Source: Terriglobales bacterium
GTDB taxonomy: Bacteria > Acidobacteriota > Terriglobia > Terriglobales > Acidobacteriaceae
DNA length: 64,000 nt
Direction: 5' to 3'
Assembly: GCA_025934735.1 (NCBI GenBank)
Contig: JAICWP010000004.1
Coordinates: 186,001 to 250,000 of the forward strand
The position numbers and the translations under genes are program-made. Positions 54,073 to 63,214 of this stretch are shown here, piece by piece (within the stretch, counting starts at the first letter, position 1; each line of letters begins with the position of its first letter). The notes beneath the pieces were generated by a model. The model was not told the origin of the DNA, ran no database searches, and saw nothing but the letters and a program-made list of their open reading frames with translations.

Positions 54073-54822
54073 CTACCGTTTCAGCGACCGCTCGTAGGCC
54101 GCGTACACCTGATGGTTGTTGTCGGGCGGAATTCCGGGGACATTAGGAGAGACAAATACCGGCGGCTTCAGGCCGCGACGCGCCAGCTCATCCGCCACCT
54201 GCGCGACCAGGGCCATGGCGATGGTGACGATGGCTACCGTGGAGCCGGCAGCCACCGGCGGTTTCCAGCCTTCGATGCTTACCAGCGAGTCTTGCGCCGG
54301 AACACAGTTGTCAATCACCAGTTCGGCCACTTCGCTCAGCTTTTTGCCGCTGGAATGCGTGGCCGCTCGGCGCCGCTGATTATCCATGGAGGTGACGGCC
54401 ACGGTACGCAACCCGCGCCGGGCAGCCTCCATAGCCACTTCGATCACCACCGCATTGAGCCCGCCATGGGAAAACACCAGCATTACGTCACCCGAGCGAA
54501 TGGGCTCATTCTCAAACAACAAGGGCGCATAGCCTTCGCGGCGTTCCAGCCACAGCAACCCTTGTGTGCCCCCAGAGCCCAGCACGTTGGTCCACATCAG
54601 GCGCGCGTCCATCATGGGGCGGAAGCCGGGAAAGCTGCCATAGCGGGGAAATATATCGAGTACGGGGATGACGGAGTGCCCGCTGCCAAACAGGTGCACC
54701 AGGCCGCCCCCCGCAATGGATTCCGCCATGATCGCGGCGGCGCGCGCAATGTTCTCTGCCTGCGTGCTCCAGATTTTGTTCAGAACTTCCGAAATACGGT
54801 CGCGATAATGGTAGAGACTCAT
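54073..54822 (-). CDS. SIS-domain phosphosugar-binding protein
   Basis: This 249-residue protein has one SIS domain with the phosphosugar loop VHLFGSGHSVIPVLD, LVFSHGGLNAVVIEVAMEAARRG and SSGKKLSEVAELVIDNCVPAQDSL, as in the UPF0309 family. SIS domains act in aldose-ketose isomerisation or lyase reactions on amino sugar phosphates. Its gene overlaps that of the ROK kinase by four bases, so it likely acts on the kinase product. Exact reaction unknown. Confidence 0.87.
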   Translation of the reverse strand: MSLYHYRDRISEVLNKIWSTQAENIARAAAIMAESIAGGGLVHLFGSGHSVIPVLDIFPRYGSFPGFRPMMDARLMWTNVLGSGGTQGLLWLERREGYAPLLFENEPIRSGDVMLVFSHGGLNAVVIEVAMEAARRGLRTVAVTSMDNQRRRAATHSSGKKLSEVAELVIDNCVPAQDSLVSIEGWKPPVAAGSTVAIVTIAMALVAQVADELARRGLKPPVFVSPNVPGIPPDNNHQVYAAYERSLKR

Positions 54823-55754
54823 AGGAGACCTGCCCTTCCCAGCGCCAGGTAACCCATGCCTAGCAGATTGGCGTCATTTCCTAGTCGGCTGAGCTTGATC
54901 TGGACCTGCTTGGCGGCCAATGGCTGGCAGCGCGCCAATGCAGTTTCCTTCAGCGTGTCGTAGAAGAGGTCAGCGGCGGCGCTCATACCGCCGCTCACAA
55001 TCACCACTTGCGGATCGAACAAGCTGATGAGGTTGGCTACGGCCAGACCCAGCAGCTTTCCGGCGCGTTGAAATATCTGCCGGGCAAAGGGGTCGTGCTC
55101 GCGCGCCATGCGAGCGATGTTTTCCGCCGTTAATTTGCTGGCGGGCAGCCCGGCCATCTTGCCGCCGAAACCAGCCTCAATGCTGTTGACGGCCGCGCGC
55201 ACCAGGGCTGGGCCACAGGCAAAAGCTTCCAAGCCGCCGTGGCGGCGCACGTCGTCACCATCGGCTTCGGAAACTGCCATCCAGCCTGCGCAACCGGAGA
55301 GTTCGTGGGCGCCGCGCAACACCTCTCCTCCACTGAGGATTCCTGCGCCGATGCCGGTGCCCACCAGGAGCACTATCACGTCGGTTTTGCCGCGTCCCCC
55401 ACCCCGCCATGCTTCTCCCAGCACAGCAGCGTTGCGGTCGCTCTCCACCTGCACCGTGACCTGCAGCCGCTTGCGCAGCAACTGCTCGAGGGGCACCTTT
55501 TCCCATCCCGGAAGATTGGGCGCCCACACAGTACGGTTGCGGCGCACCAGTCCCGGCACGGCAATACCGGCGGCGCGAATCTTGAACTTGCCGGCCACTT
55601 CCCTCGCCAGCCGCAAAATCTGCTCCACCGGCGCCAGGGTGGAAGAGAGGTCCACCACCTCCGTCTCGCGCGCCAGGAATTTGCCCTCGTGGGTCAGCAG
55701 AGCCGCGGCTATCTTGGTTCCTCCCAGATCGGCGGCAAAAACGGTGGGCGGCAT
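54819..55754 (-). CDS. ROK-family sugar kinase lacking the zinc motif
   Basis: This 311-residue protein has the ROK ATP motif VFAADLGGTKIAAALL, the catalytic region PNLPGWEKVPLEQLLRKR, LLVGTGIGAGILSGGEVLRGAHELSGCAGWM and the nucleotide motif VIVSGGMSAAADLF. The usual zinc-binding CxCGxxGC sequence is absent: at its place stands DDVRRHGGLEAFACG, and the preceding Glu-Ile-Gly-His is SGCAGW. It may still phosphorylate a sugar (glucose, GlcNAc or ManNAc type). Overlap with the SIS gene supports a linked step. Confidence 0.88.
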   Translation of the reverse strand: MPPTVFAADLGGTKIAAALLTHEGKFLARETEVVDLSSTLAPVEQILRLAREVAGKFKIRAAGIAVPGLVRRNRTVWAPNLPGWEKVPLEQLLRKRLQVTVQVESDRNAAVLGEAWRGGGRGKTDVIVLLVGTGIGAGILSGGEVLRGAHELSGCAGWMAVSEADGDDVRRHGGLEAFACGPALVRAAVNSIEAGFGGKMAGLPASKLTAENIARMAREHDPFARQIFQRAGKLLGLAVANLISLFDPQVVIVSGGMSAAADLFYDTLKETALARCQPLAAKQVQIKLSRLGNDANLLGMGYLALGRAGLL

Positions 55755-55841
55755 GGCGATGAAGAGCCGATTGTACTGGAATGGGCTGCTGCCAATTCTT
55801 TTCCCTCTTAGCCCTGCTTCGGTGTCTCCGCGCGAACTGCC

Positions 55842-57194
55842 TTACTGGGGCACGCCGTTAAAGACCACGTTGGCCTTCAGCGTTACCGCGCCCACGGAGC
55901 GCCCGCCGGCCTCAGCATTAAACGTCAGCGTTTGCCAGCTTCCTTTTTGGCTCTGGGGCGCTACCAGGAACAGCGATACTGGGCGCGACTCGTGTGCCGC
56001 CAGGTTGTAAACCATGGGACCTGGGGCCTCGGTCCATCCCGTGGGCAATGCAGACCGCAGTGTCACCTGCTCGGCGCTGCCGCTGGTGTTACGAAGGATC
56101 AGCGGAACCCAGAGGTGAAAATCGGCCGTTCCCATGGCAGTTTCTGGCGCCAGCAGCTTGGCCAGATGGTCCAAGTTGTGCTGCGGCCAGAAGTCGCGAT
56201 AGAACGCCCAGGGTCCGCCCAGCTGCAATCCCTCGCCTGGCCCGGCCACTGCATGGTGCCCCACCACCGGAGCCCAAGGCACGCCCTCCGGCTTCACGTT
56301 CTCCAGGATGTCGCCGGTAGTCGAACCTCCCACGACTGACTTGCCGAAAATGTAGCGCATGGGACGGGCCAGGTACTCCTTCACCGTGGCCTCGCTGAAC
56401 TCCGGCCCGATCTGCGATTTGTCGTGCATCCACGCGTTATAGGTTATTTGTCCATAGGATATGTGCTGACTAGACGAGATCTCGTCGGTGCGATATTCCG
56501 GGCCTTTGCCTTGCACGAACTCCTCATGGCTGGCGTCGGTGAAGTAATAGATCTTCTGCGGCTGCCAGGGATGCAAGCCTTCGCCGTAGTTGCTGATGTG
56601 CAAGCGGTCGCGGGGCGCTTCCACCTGTTCCGGGAAAGCCAGCGAATCGCCCGCCAGATCGAACGCCTCGGTAGCGAGCACGCCGGCTGCCTGGTGGTCA
56701 TCATGGTTCTCGCCCGCAACGTAATCGGGGAGCCAAGTCAGGATTACCTCGGGACGGGTCAGTCGCACCAAGCGTACCACCTGGTCCAGCGCCGTCCCGT
56801 GTCCCCACGCCTCCAACGAGTGCAGCACATCCTGCCCAGGAGTGTCCGATCCGTTCAGAAACCAGACGTTGTAAACGCCCAGTGCGGCCTCGGCCCGCCG
56901 TCCTTCGACTTCGCGAATGGCGCCCAGTGAAGCCGCCTGCTCGTTGCCCACATAATTTGACCCGGAATTGCCGCGCGTGCAGAAGATGACGGCGGCACGC
57001 TTCCCCTGATCCATTGCGCGCGCCACGTAGGGCGCAGCTGCCATGTCGTCATCCGGATGCGCCACTATCACCAGAATGTCGGCTTTGTACCGGTCGTCGG
57101 GTGCCGGATACGGGGGCGCTTGCGGCACTTGCGCCCAGGCGGCGCCGATCAGCAGCAACGCGGCAAGAACAGAGTGAACTACAAATGATTTCAT
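55842..57194 (-). CDS. Secreted PIG-L family deacetylase (copy 1)
   Basis: PIG-L/LmbE proteins are zinc N-deacetylases acting on N-acetylglucosamine conjugates. The 450-residue protein has a signal peptide (ending AAWAQ), the metal motif VIVAHPDDDMAAAPYV, FLNGSDTPGQDVL, and the second metal motif ENHDDHQAAGVLATEAF. After about residue 300 comes a C-terminal beta domain (VPLILRNTSGSAEQVTLRSALPTGW ... YNLAAHESRPVSLFL) like the NEW3 domain of glycosidases. Located in the periplasm, it is closely related to the gene next to it. Confidence 0.92.
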   Translation of the reverse strand: MKSFVVHSVLAALLLIGAAWAQVPQAPPYPAPDDRYKADILVIVAHPDDDMAAAPYVARAMDQGKRAAVIFCTRGNSGSNYVGNEQAASLGAIREVEGRRAEAALGVYNVWFLNGSDTPGQDVLHSLEAWGHGTALDQVVRLVRLTRPEVILTWLPDYVAGENHDDHQAAGVLATEAFDLAGDSLAFPEQVEAPRDRLHISNYGEGLHPWQPQKIYYFTDASHEEFVQGKGPEYRTDEISSSQHISYGQITYNAWMHDKSQIGPEFSEATVKEYLARPMRYIFGKSVVGGSTTGDILENVKPEGVPWAPVVGHHAVAGPGEGLQLGGPWAFYRDFWPQHNLDHLAKLLAPETAMGTADFHLWVPLILRNTSGSAEQVTLRSALPTGWTEAPGPMVYNLAAHESRPVSLFLVAPQSQKGSWQTLTFNAEAGGRSVGAVTLKANVVFNGVPQ

Positions 57195-57344
57195 CTGATG
57201 AGGTGATCCTTTGGGTCAATTTGTAATTGAGCAATTTGTAACTGGTAATTAAAAACCCGCCGTGCCGGATGCGCAAATCGAAAAGTGCGAATTACCCATG
57301 GCGAGCACGCTGCAGTCCAAGCCGGCAGTGCCCTCACTCCTGGT

Positions 57345-58694
57345 CTACTGCGGCATGTGTTCCCTATCGACGTGCCCGCGCAGGGTCACCGAACCTATGT
57401 CCCTGCCTTCGGACTGGGCATTCCACATTAGATTTACCCACGCGTCTTTTGGTGCCGACGCAGGCGCCAATACCCAGACCGACACCGGATAAGTATCATG
57501 AGCGGCGATGCTATAGATCTGCGCCGCAGGTTTGGCTGTCCAGCCGGCAGGCAAGGCCGGGTTCAACGTCACCTGTTGGATTGAATCGGTATCGTTATGA
57601 ATCAGAATCGGCACCCAGAGCTTTTCCTCGGGCGCAACACCGGTCTCCGGCGCGTAGAGCTTCCCGATGTGCTCGATGTCGTGGGCCTGCCACAGCTGAC
57701 GGTAAAACGCCCACGGGCCGCCCAATTCGATTGAGACAGGCGGTCGTGCCGCCGGCTGGTATCCGCTCGCACGATGATACGGAATGGCTCCCGGTCGGAC
57801 ACCTTCGAAAACATCCCCCGTCGGCGTTCCGCCCACCAGCGATTTGCCGAGAATAAACCGCACCGGCGTTTCCATCACTTCCTTCAACTGCTCCGGCGTG
57901 TAATCGCCCTGCGTCTGATAGGAACCCCAGGCCAGCTCACCAATTTTGGAATAGGGAACGTGCCGCGAAGGCGAGATGTCGCTGCTGGGATACTCCGGCC
58001 CGTTCCCTTTATAAAACTCTGAATGGATGGCGTCGGAAAAGTAGTAAATCTTCTTCGGCTGCCATGGCCGCAGCCCTTCGCCGTAGTTGCTGACGTTGAA
58101 GTGGTCGCGTGGCGCCGCCACTTGCTCGGAAAAGGCCAACGGGTTGCCGGCCAGATCAAAGGCCTCTGTGGCCAGCACGCCGGCAGCTTGATGATCGGAG
58201 TGGTTTTCCCCATCGTCATAATTGGGCAGCCAGGTGAGGATCACCTCCGGACGCGTCAGGCGCACCAGGCGCACCACTTCTTCCAGCGATTCCCCGTGCC
58301 CCCAGGTTTCCAGGGAATGCAGCACATCCTCGCTCGGGGTGTCCGGGCCATGCAGGAACCACGCATTGGTGATGCCGTAAGTGGCGAGGGAATGCCGGGC
58401 TTCCATCTCGCGCTCATCGGCCAGCGCCTTGGATTGCTCGTAGCCCACCGCGTTGCCGCCGGAATTACCGCGGGTGCCGTACACCAGCGCCACACGGACG
58501 TGGTGCTGCTCGATCTCCTTGGCCAAATAAGTGGTCGCTTCCGTATCGTCATCGGGGTGGCCGACAATGACCAGAATATCCACCTTGTAGCGCGCATCGG
58601 GAGCCAGGTTCGCAGGAGCCTGGGGCGCTTGCGCCCAGGCAGTGATAGTTAGCAGCCAAACGGCAACAACACAGCGACACAAGATTGTATTCAT
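57345..58694 (-). CDS. Secreted PIG-L family deacetylase (copy 2)
   Basis: This 449-residue protein is a close tandem paralogue of the previous gene, with signal peptide (ending ITAWAQ), VIVGHPDDDTEATTYLA, FLHGPDTPSEDVLHSLETWGHG, ENHSDHQAAGVLATEAFDLAG and the same NEW3-like tail (VPILIHNDTDSIQQVTLNPALPAGW). Metal-ligand residues are conserved in both copies, so both should be active, perhaps on different substrates. ATG 58694 gives the same length as the paralogue; the open frame extends 68 codons upstream without homology. It follows the receptor gene after a hairpin. Confidence 0.92.
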   Translation of the reverse strand: MNTILCRCVVAVWLLTITAWAQAPQAPANLAPDARYKVDILVIVGHPDDDTEATTYLAKEIEQHHVRVALVYGTRGNSGGNAVGYEQSKALADEREMEARHSLATYGITNAWFLHGPDTPSEDVLHSLETWGHGESLEEVVRLVRLTRPEVILTWLPNYDDGENHSDHQAAGVLATEAFDLAGNPLAFSEQVAAPRDHFNVSNYGEGLRPWQPKKIYYFSDAIHSEFYKGNGPEYPSSDISPSRHVPYSKIGELAWGSYQTQGDYTPEQLKEVMETPVRFILGKSLVGGTPTGDVFEGVRPGAIPYHRASGYQPAARPPVSIELGGPWAFYRQLWQAHDIEHIGKLYAPETGVAPEEKLWVPILIHNDTDSIQQVTLNPALPAGWTAKPAAQIYSIAAHDTYPVSVWVLAPASAPKDAWVNLMWNAQSEGRDIGSVTLRGHVDREHMPQ

Positions 58695-58768
58695 GAGTTC
58701 GGAAAAGGCATTGTATTGGAACAGGTAAACCAGACGTGACCGTCTGGGTGCTGAGCAGACTGGGTGAA

Positions 58769-58801
58769 CAGGGCCGCGGAGATTGCTTCTCCGCGGCCCT
58801 G
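58769..58801 (-). terminator. Strong hairpin after the receptor gene
   Basis: CAGGGCCGCGGAGA (58769-58782) pairs with TCTCCGCGGCCCTG (58788-58801), a 14-bp stem with a 5-base loop, 12 bases beyond the receptor stop on the minus strand. No T-run follows, so readthrough into the deacetylase genes is likely; it may set their lower expression. Confidence 0.65.
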
Positions 58802-58812
58802 TGTTGGCTTTC

Positions 58813-61800
58813 CTAGAACCGGAAGTGCAGCCCGAACTGCATCTGTCGCATGTCGGTCTGCGTGGAAGTAATCTGCCCGGCGCCCGCCGAATCCACATAA
58901 TTAGCCGGCTGGCCCAGGTTTACGTGGTTAATGGCGTTAAAGTTTTCCCAGGAGAACTCCAGCGTCTTGCCTTCGGCGATGGTGAACGTCTTGCCCAATG
59001 ACAAGTTAAGCAAGGCTTCGCCCGGTCCGCGCATGGAGTTGTGCCGCACGTCGCCATTGCGGCCGATGCCCTGTGGCGCTACGAAGGCCGTGGGGTCGAA
59101 CCATTGGTTGGCACTCTGGTTAGGCACGTTGGGATTGCCGATGGCGTCCGGACGGAAGCTGTTGAAATCAGCAAATACCAGTGGCGCGTCACCGACCTGA
59201 GGCGTGAATGGCAAGCCGGAGTAGAAGGTGCTGATGCCGCTGAACACCCATCCGCCCAGCAGCATGTCCATAGGTTTGCTGGCGCTGCTTCCCCAGTGCC
59301 GGCCGTGGCCGAAGGGCAACTGCCAAACGTGCGCGATGCTCAAGGCCTGCGTGCGGTCGAAGTTGGCCGGCCCGTGGTCCTGCCACCAGTTCAGGTTGTT
59401 GGAGAAAGGTCCGTACTCCGAGTTGGCCATCGCCTTGGAGTAGGTGTAGGTCACCAGGAAGTCCAAACCTGCGCTGGTGCGCTTCTGCAGCTTGGCTTGC
59501 AGCGAGTTGTAGCTGGAGTTGTCGCAGTTGCAAGTCTGGTATAGACCCTGGGTCAGCCCGAACTTGGCAAAGCGGCGGCGCGCGTCGAGGTTCGAGCAGC
59601 CATTGGGATCATTGGGATTAGGATCGCTGAGCAGGCAGTTGGGGCTGGGCGGCGCTGCCTGGTTGGCATTGGGGTTCACATAAATATGCCGGCCCAGATT
59701 GCCCACATAGCCCAGTTCCGCCGTTAATGTGGGAGTGATCTCGCGCTGCACGGTCAGGTTCAAAGTTTCCGCCAGCGGAACGCGGTAGGAACTTGGCGGA
59801 TCGAAGAAGTAGTACACGCCCAGGTCGTTGGGCAGCGGAAAACGTCCAGTGGTCATGTTGATGGCCGGGTTGGCAGGCGCCGGCGGACCATTCAACAAAT
59901 TGAATACCGGCGTGTAGTTGTTGGGCGGATTCACCGATTGCGGGATGGTGATGGGGGGATCATATTCCGGCGATTGCCCGAATACCGCACCCAGGCCGCT
60001 GGGGGTGTAGCTCCGGCCGTAGCCGGCGCGGATGACCGTCTTCTCCTGGATCTGGTACGCGATGCCAATGCGCGGCGCGAAGCCCAGGTTATAGGCCTGC
60101 ACACCCATATTGGCCGGCGTGGTGCCGATTCCCGCCGCCAGTCCCTCGCCAGTATTGGGGTCGAAGCTCCCCGCTCCGCCCGGTTTGGCGGCGTACTGCG
60201 GCAGGTAATTCTCGTAGCGCATGCCATAATTGATGGTCAATTTCCGCGTCGCCCGCCATCCGTCCTGAACGTAGAGGAACAGGCGCGTTTGCCGCAGGGC
60301 TGGATAAAAGCCTATGCCGGTGAAGTAACGGTTGAAGCTGGCAGGATCGGCCATCAGAAACGATGCCAGCCCCTCTCCGGTAGTAACCGAGCCATTGGTC
60401 AACTGGTCCACCGTGGCGCTGCCCGTGGTCGCGTCGTTGAAGTTCATTTCCCCGGAACGGTGGGAGTCGCTGGGGATCCGCTGCTGCTGGTCACGCCGGA
60501 TATCTACCCCCCAGCCGAAAGTGTGGTTGCCGTGGATCTTGGTCCAGTTGTTCACCCACTGGAACTGATTCTCGGTTTCCTTCAGCGGGCAATTGCACTG
60601 GTTGATTTCCAAGGCATAGCCGAAATTGAAGCCACCATCACCGTTAACGTAGAACGCCGGCATGCCGCTGGTTTCGGTGGTCCCCAGGTTGAGCCCGGGG
60701 AAACCGGCGTCCAGCGCGGGTGTGGTGCCAACGCCGTTAGGCTGCACTCGTATGCGGTAGCGGAACGCGCCGAAGCGGAAGTCGGTGATTAGCGTGTTGC
60801 TGAGCGTATAAGTAGCGCCCAGCGCCAGGCTCTGGTTGCGATCCACCGACTGGCCGGCGAACAGCAACCCGTTCAGGCCCGGTCCGCCCGCTTCCCCGCC
60901 GTAGGCTCCGGGAGCCTGCATATCGAAATCGGCCAGCGTGTAGCGGCCAAAGAAATGCAATTTTTCTGAGATGTTGTAGTCCACGCGCCCGTCAACTTGG
61001 TCGCTGTTGAAGTGCTCCCCACCGCTTCCGATGTAATTGTTGAAGACCTGGCCGGGTGCGGTATTCGGCTGGGGCAACAATTTCATGATGTTGGTTACCG
61101 GACCGGCCACGGGAATAAGGTTCGGAACACCCCCGCTGGTGATCGCCGAACGTCCTGAGCCGTCCGGGTTCCCGGTATTCGGGTCGAAAATCATCCCGGC
61201 TTGCGCGGCAATGGATCCACCTTCGGTCGTCGGAACCATAAGCGGACTGGCGCATGGGGAGGCCGAGGTGCTGCCGTTGGAACAGACGTAATCGCCCAGC
61301 AGCGCGCGCAGGTCGCCCGCGCGCTCCGCGTTAGTTGGCACCGTGGTCACTGCGGAAGCTGTACGACGTCGTCGTGTCCCCTGGTAGTCAGCAAAGAAGA
61401 ACAGCTTGTCCTTCTTAATGGGACCGCCGAAGGAACCGCCAAACTGGTTCCAGCGCAGGGGCAGGGTTAAGCCGGAAAACCGGTCCTTGGCATTAAAGAA
61501 GTCGTTGCGCAGGAACTCAAACCCGCTGCCATGGAACTGGTTGGTGCCCGATTTGGTGGTGGCCTGCAGCAGGGCCCCGGCTACGGAACCGAACTGCGCA
61601 TCGTAGTTGCCGGTGGTTACCTTGAACTCCTGCAAGGAATCAATGTTGGGATTGATAACCGCAATGCCCAGCAGCGGGCTGCTGTTTTCCGTTCCGTCCA
61701 GCAGAAAACCATTGTGGGTGAAGGGCTGCCCGTTGACGTCAATCTGAATTCCGCCCTGCGGATTCTCCATGGCGGCGTGTTGCCAGTCATTGGCCTGCGC

Positions 61801-62286
61801 GCCCGGGGTGGCAAACATTACTTCCGTCAAATTGCGGTTGAGGATGGGCAGGCTGCTCAGTTCCTGGGTGCTCAGAGTGGTGCTGACGTCGGCCCGGTCC
61901 ACCTTGAGCAGCGGCGTTTCCGCGGTAACCGTGACTTCGCTCTGGGCCGATTGGACCGCCAATCGGGCATCCACCCGCGTACTGGCGTCCACCTGTACAT
62001 CGGCGGTGGCCTCGTAGCCCGCAAAACCTGCGGCTGATACTTTGACGCGATAATGCCCGGCCAGTAAGTGGGTCTGCTCGAAATTGCCGGCAGCATTGCT
62101 CTTGGTGTTATAGGTCACTCCCCGGTCCATGTCGCTGATGACCACGGAGGCATTGGGCACGGCCGCGCCACTAGGGTCGGTCACCGTGCCGCTGACGCTG
62201 CCATAAACCGCTTGGCCGAGCGCAAAACTAGGCAACAACAGGATGAAAACCGCTGCCCCTAGAAGACGAAACGTGCGCAACTGCAT
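58813..62286 (-). CDS. Oar-like TonB-dependent receptor with carboxypeptidase-regulatory domain
   Basis: This 1157-residue outer-membrane receptor has a signal peptide (ending SFALGQ), a carboxypeptidase regulatory-like domain (VYGSVSGTVTDPSGAAVPNASVVISD, with VQVDASTRVDARLAV), a plug (SLPILNRNLTEVMFATPGAQ) and a long barrel (FSWENFNAINHVNLGQPANY near the end). ATG 62286 follows GGAGGTGGTT. It is the first gene of a minus-strand unit with PIG-L deacetylases, ROK kinase, SIS protein and MFS transporter, so uptake of an N-acetylated glycan fragment is inferred. No SusD-like partner was seen. Confidence 0.92.
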   Translation of the reverse strand: MQLRTFRLLGAAVFILLLPSFALGQAVYGSVSGTVTDPSGAAVPNASVVISDMDRGVTYNTKSNAAGNFEQTHLLAGHYRVKVSAAGFAGYEATADVQVDASTRVDARLAVQSAQSEVTVTAETPLLKVDRADVSTTLSTQELSSLPILNRNLTEVMFATPGAQANDWQHAAMENPQGGIQIDVNGQPFTHNGFLLDGTENSSPLLGIAVINPNIDSLQEFKVTTGNYDAQFGSVAGALLQATTKSGTNQFHGSGFEFLRNDFFNAKDRFSGLTLPLRWNQFGGSFGGPIKKDKLFFFADYQGTRRRRTASAVTTVPTNAERAGDLRALLGDYVCSNGSTSASPCASPLMVPTTEGGSIAAQAGMIFDPNTGNPDGSGRSAITSGGVPNLIPVAGPVTNIMKLLPQPNTAPGQVFNNYIGSGGEHFNSDQVDGRVDYNISEKLHFFGRYTLADFDMQAPGAYGGEAGGPGLNGLLFAGQSVDRNQSLALGATYTLSNTLITDFRFGAFRYRIRVQPNGVGTTPALDAGFPGLNLGTTETSGMPAFYVNGDGGFNFGYALEINQCNCPLKETENQFQWVNNWTKIHGNHTFGWGVDIRRDQQQRIPSDSHRSGEMNFNDATTGSATVDQLTNGSVTTGEGLASFLMADPASFNRYFTGIGFYPALRQTRLFLYVQDGWRATRKLTINYGMRYENYLPQYAAKPGGAGSFDPNTGEGLAAGIGTTPANMGVQAYNLGFAPRIGIAYQIQEKTVIRAGYGRSYTPSGLGAVFGQSPEYDPPITIPQSVNPPNNYTPVFNLLNGPPAPANPAINMTTGRFPLPNDLGVYYFFDPPSSYRVPLAETLNLTVQREITPTLTAELGYVGNLGRHIYVNPNANQAAPPSPNCLLSDPNPNDPNGCSNLDARRRFAKFGLTQGLYQTCNCDNSSYNSLQAKLQKRTSAGLDFLVTYTYSKAMANSEYGPFSNNLNWWQDHGPANFDRTQALSIAHVWQLPFGHGRHWGSSASKPMDMLLGGWVFSGISTFYSGLPFTPQVGDAPLVFADFNSFRPDAIGNPNVPNQSANQWFDPTAFVAPQGIGRNGDVRHNSMRGPGEALLNLSLGKTFTIAEGKTLEFSWENFNAINHVNLGQPANYVDSAGAGQITSTQTDMRQMQFGLHFRF

Positions 62287-62365
62287 AACCACCTCCACCC
62301 GGAAAATGAAAGAAACCATTCAGAAAACACGAATGCCAAGCTGCCAAACAGCGGAAAATGGGCGA

Positions 62366-62394
62366 ATTGTCACAGAGGTAAGCGGGGGAGTCAA
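62366..62394 (-). promoter_or_regulatory. Sigma-70 promoter for the receptor operon
   Basis: On the minus strand TTGACT (62394-62389) and GACAAT (62371-62366) are spaced by 17 bases, about 80 bases upstream of the receptor ATG. Each box is close to consensus. Confidence 0.6.
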
Positions 62395-62735
62395 GCGATT
62401 TCTAAATCGTTTCAAATGGCGCCGGCCGCTAAACATCTTCCGCTCAGCGCACTATGGGGGGATTTTGAGTTGGGCCGTTTCCTGTTTGCGGGAAAACTTT
62501 CTTGCCCGGTGTAGGGAATCTATTCAGGAGTGCGGCAACGCCGTCAGGCGCGAGGTTGCATCTTGCCGCTTTGCTGCAAGGGCTTGCACCTGCTTGTTGC
62601 ACTCCCTGAACAATGTCGTCGTACTCTGCTGATTAGACTGTATTTAGAGACAGGGTCAGTTATGCCGCTTAGGTCCGCCGATTGCGCTTGCCCGGTGCGG
62701 CGGCAGGTTCCGCGGTTTTACCGCCCGCCTATTTC
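62395..62735. other. Intergenic region, nothing recognised
   Basis: This is the remaining divergent spacer before the small TonB-C-like gene. An open frame on the plus strand from 62243 to 62632 overlaps the promoter and has no recognisable homology, so I do not call it. No RNA gene or terminator is visible. Confidence 0.35.
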
Positions 62736-63176
62736 ATGACCCGAGTAGCACTTCTGCTTGCGCTTTTATTGCCAGTATCGTGCCTGGCAGCGGTAGCTCC
62801 CTCCCCCCTGATTTCCTCAGCGGCCTTCCATGACGCCCTTGCCGCCAAGCTGGCGGACGGCCGCGTGCATCTTTTGAAGTTCCAGCCCCTGGAAGAAGCC
62901 GATGTAGAGATGCAGTGCGAGTCCACAGAGCCGCCGCAAGCCCTGGCCACGCCCCACAGTTGGGTGGCGGCCATCCCTGACAACACCAAAATTGTTGTGA
63001 ATTTCATCATCGGCACTGACGGTCAGGTCTATAGCCCGTTTGTGCTCGACGGTTCCGGCACCCATACCCTGTTCCGCAAACTGGTGGAGGAAGTGCGTCG
63101 GTGGCACTATCGCCCGGCGCTGTGCAACGGCGTGCCAACCGATGCCGAAGTGAAGGTCCAGCTCTCCAGCCGTTAG
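62736..63176 (+). CDS. Secreted TonB C-terminal-like protein
   Basis: This 146-residue protein has a signal peptide (MTRVALLLALLLPVSCLAAV) and a C-terminal half resembling the TonB C-domain: VVNFIIGTDGQVYSPFVLDGSGTHTLFRKLVEEVRRWHYRPALCNG with a final beta strand. It lacks the Pro-rich linker of true TonB and is probably a stand-alone periplasmic version, a form frequent in Acidobacteriota. A Cys in the leader (VSCLAA) might be lipidated. ATG 62736 has no clear ribosome site; the open frame extends 18 codons upstream. Confidence 0.75.
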   Translation: MTRVALLLALLLPVSCLAAVAPSPLISSAAFHDALAAKLADGRVHLLKFQPLEEADVEMQCESTEPPQALATPHSWVAAIPDNTKIVVNFIIGTDGQVYSPFVLDGSGTHTLFRKLVEEVRRWHYRPALCNGVPTDAEVKVQLSSR

Positions 63177-63214
63177 CGCCTGACCCTTTATTTCCAGAAC
63201 TATTGGTTGTGGCG

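Noticed and set aside
62243-62632. 129-codon plus-strand frame in the receptor upstream region
   Set aside because: It overlaps the receptor start and its promoter, is rich in Arg/Cys without homology, and lacks a ribosome site.
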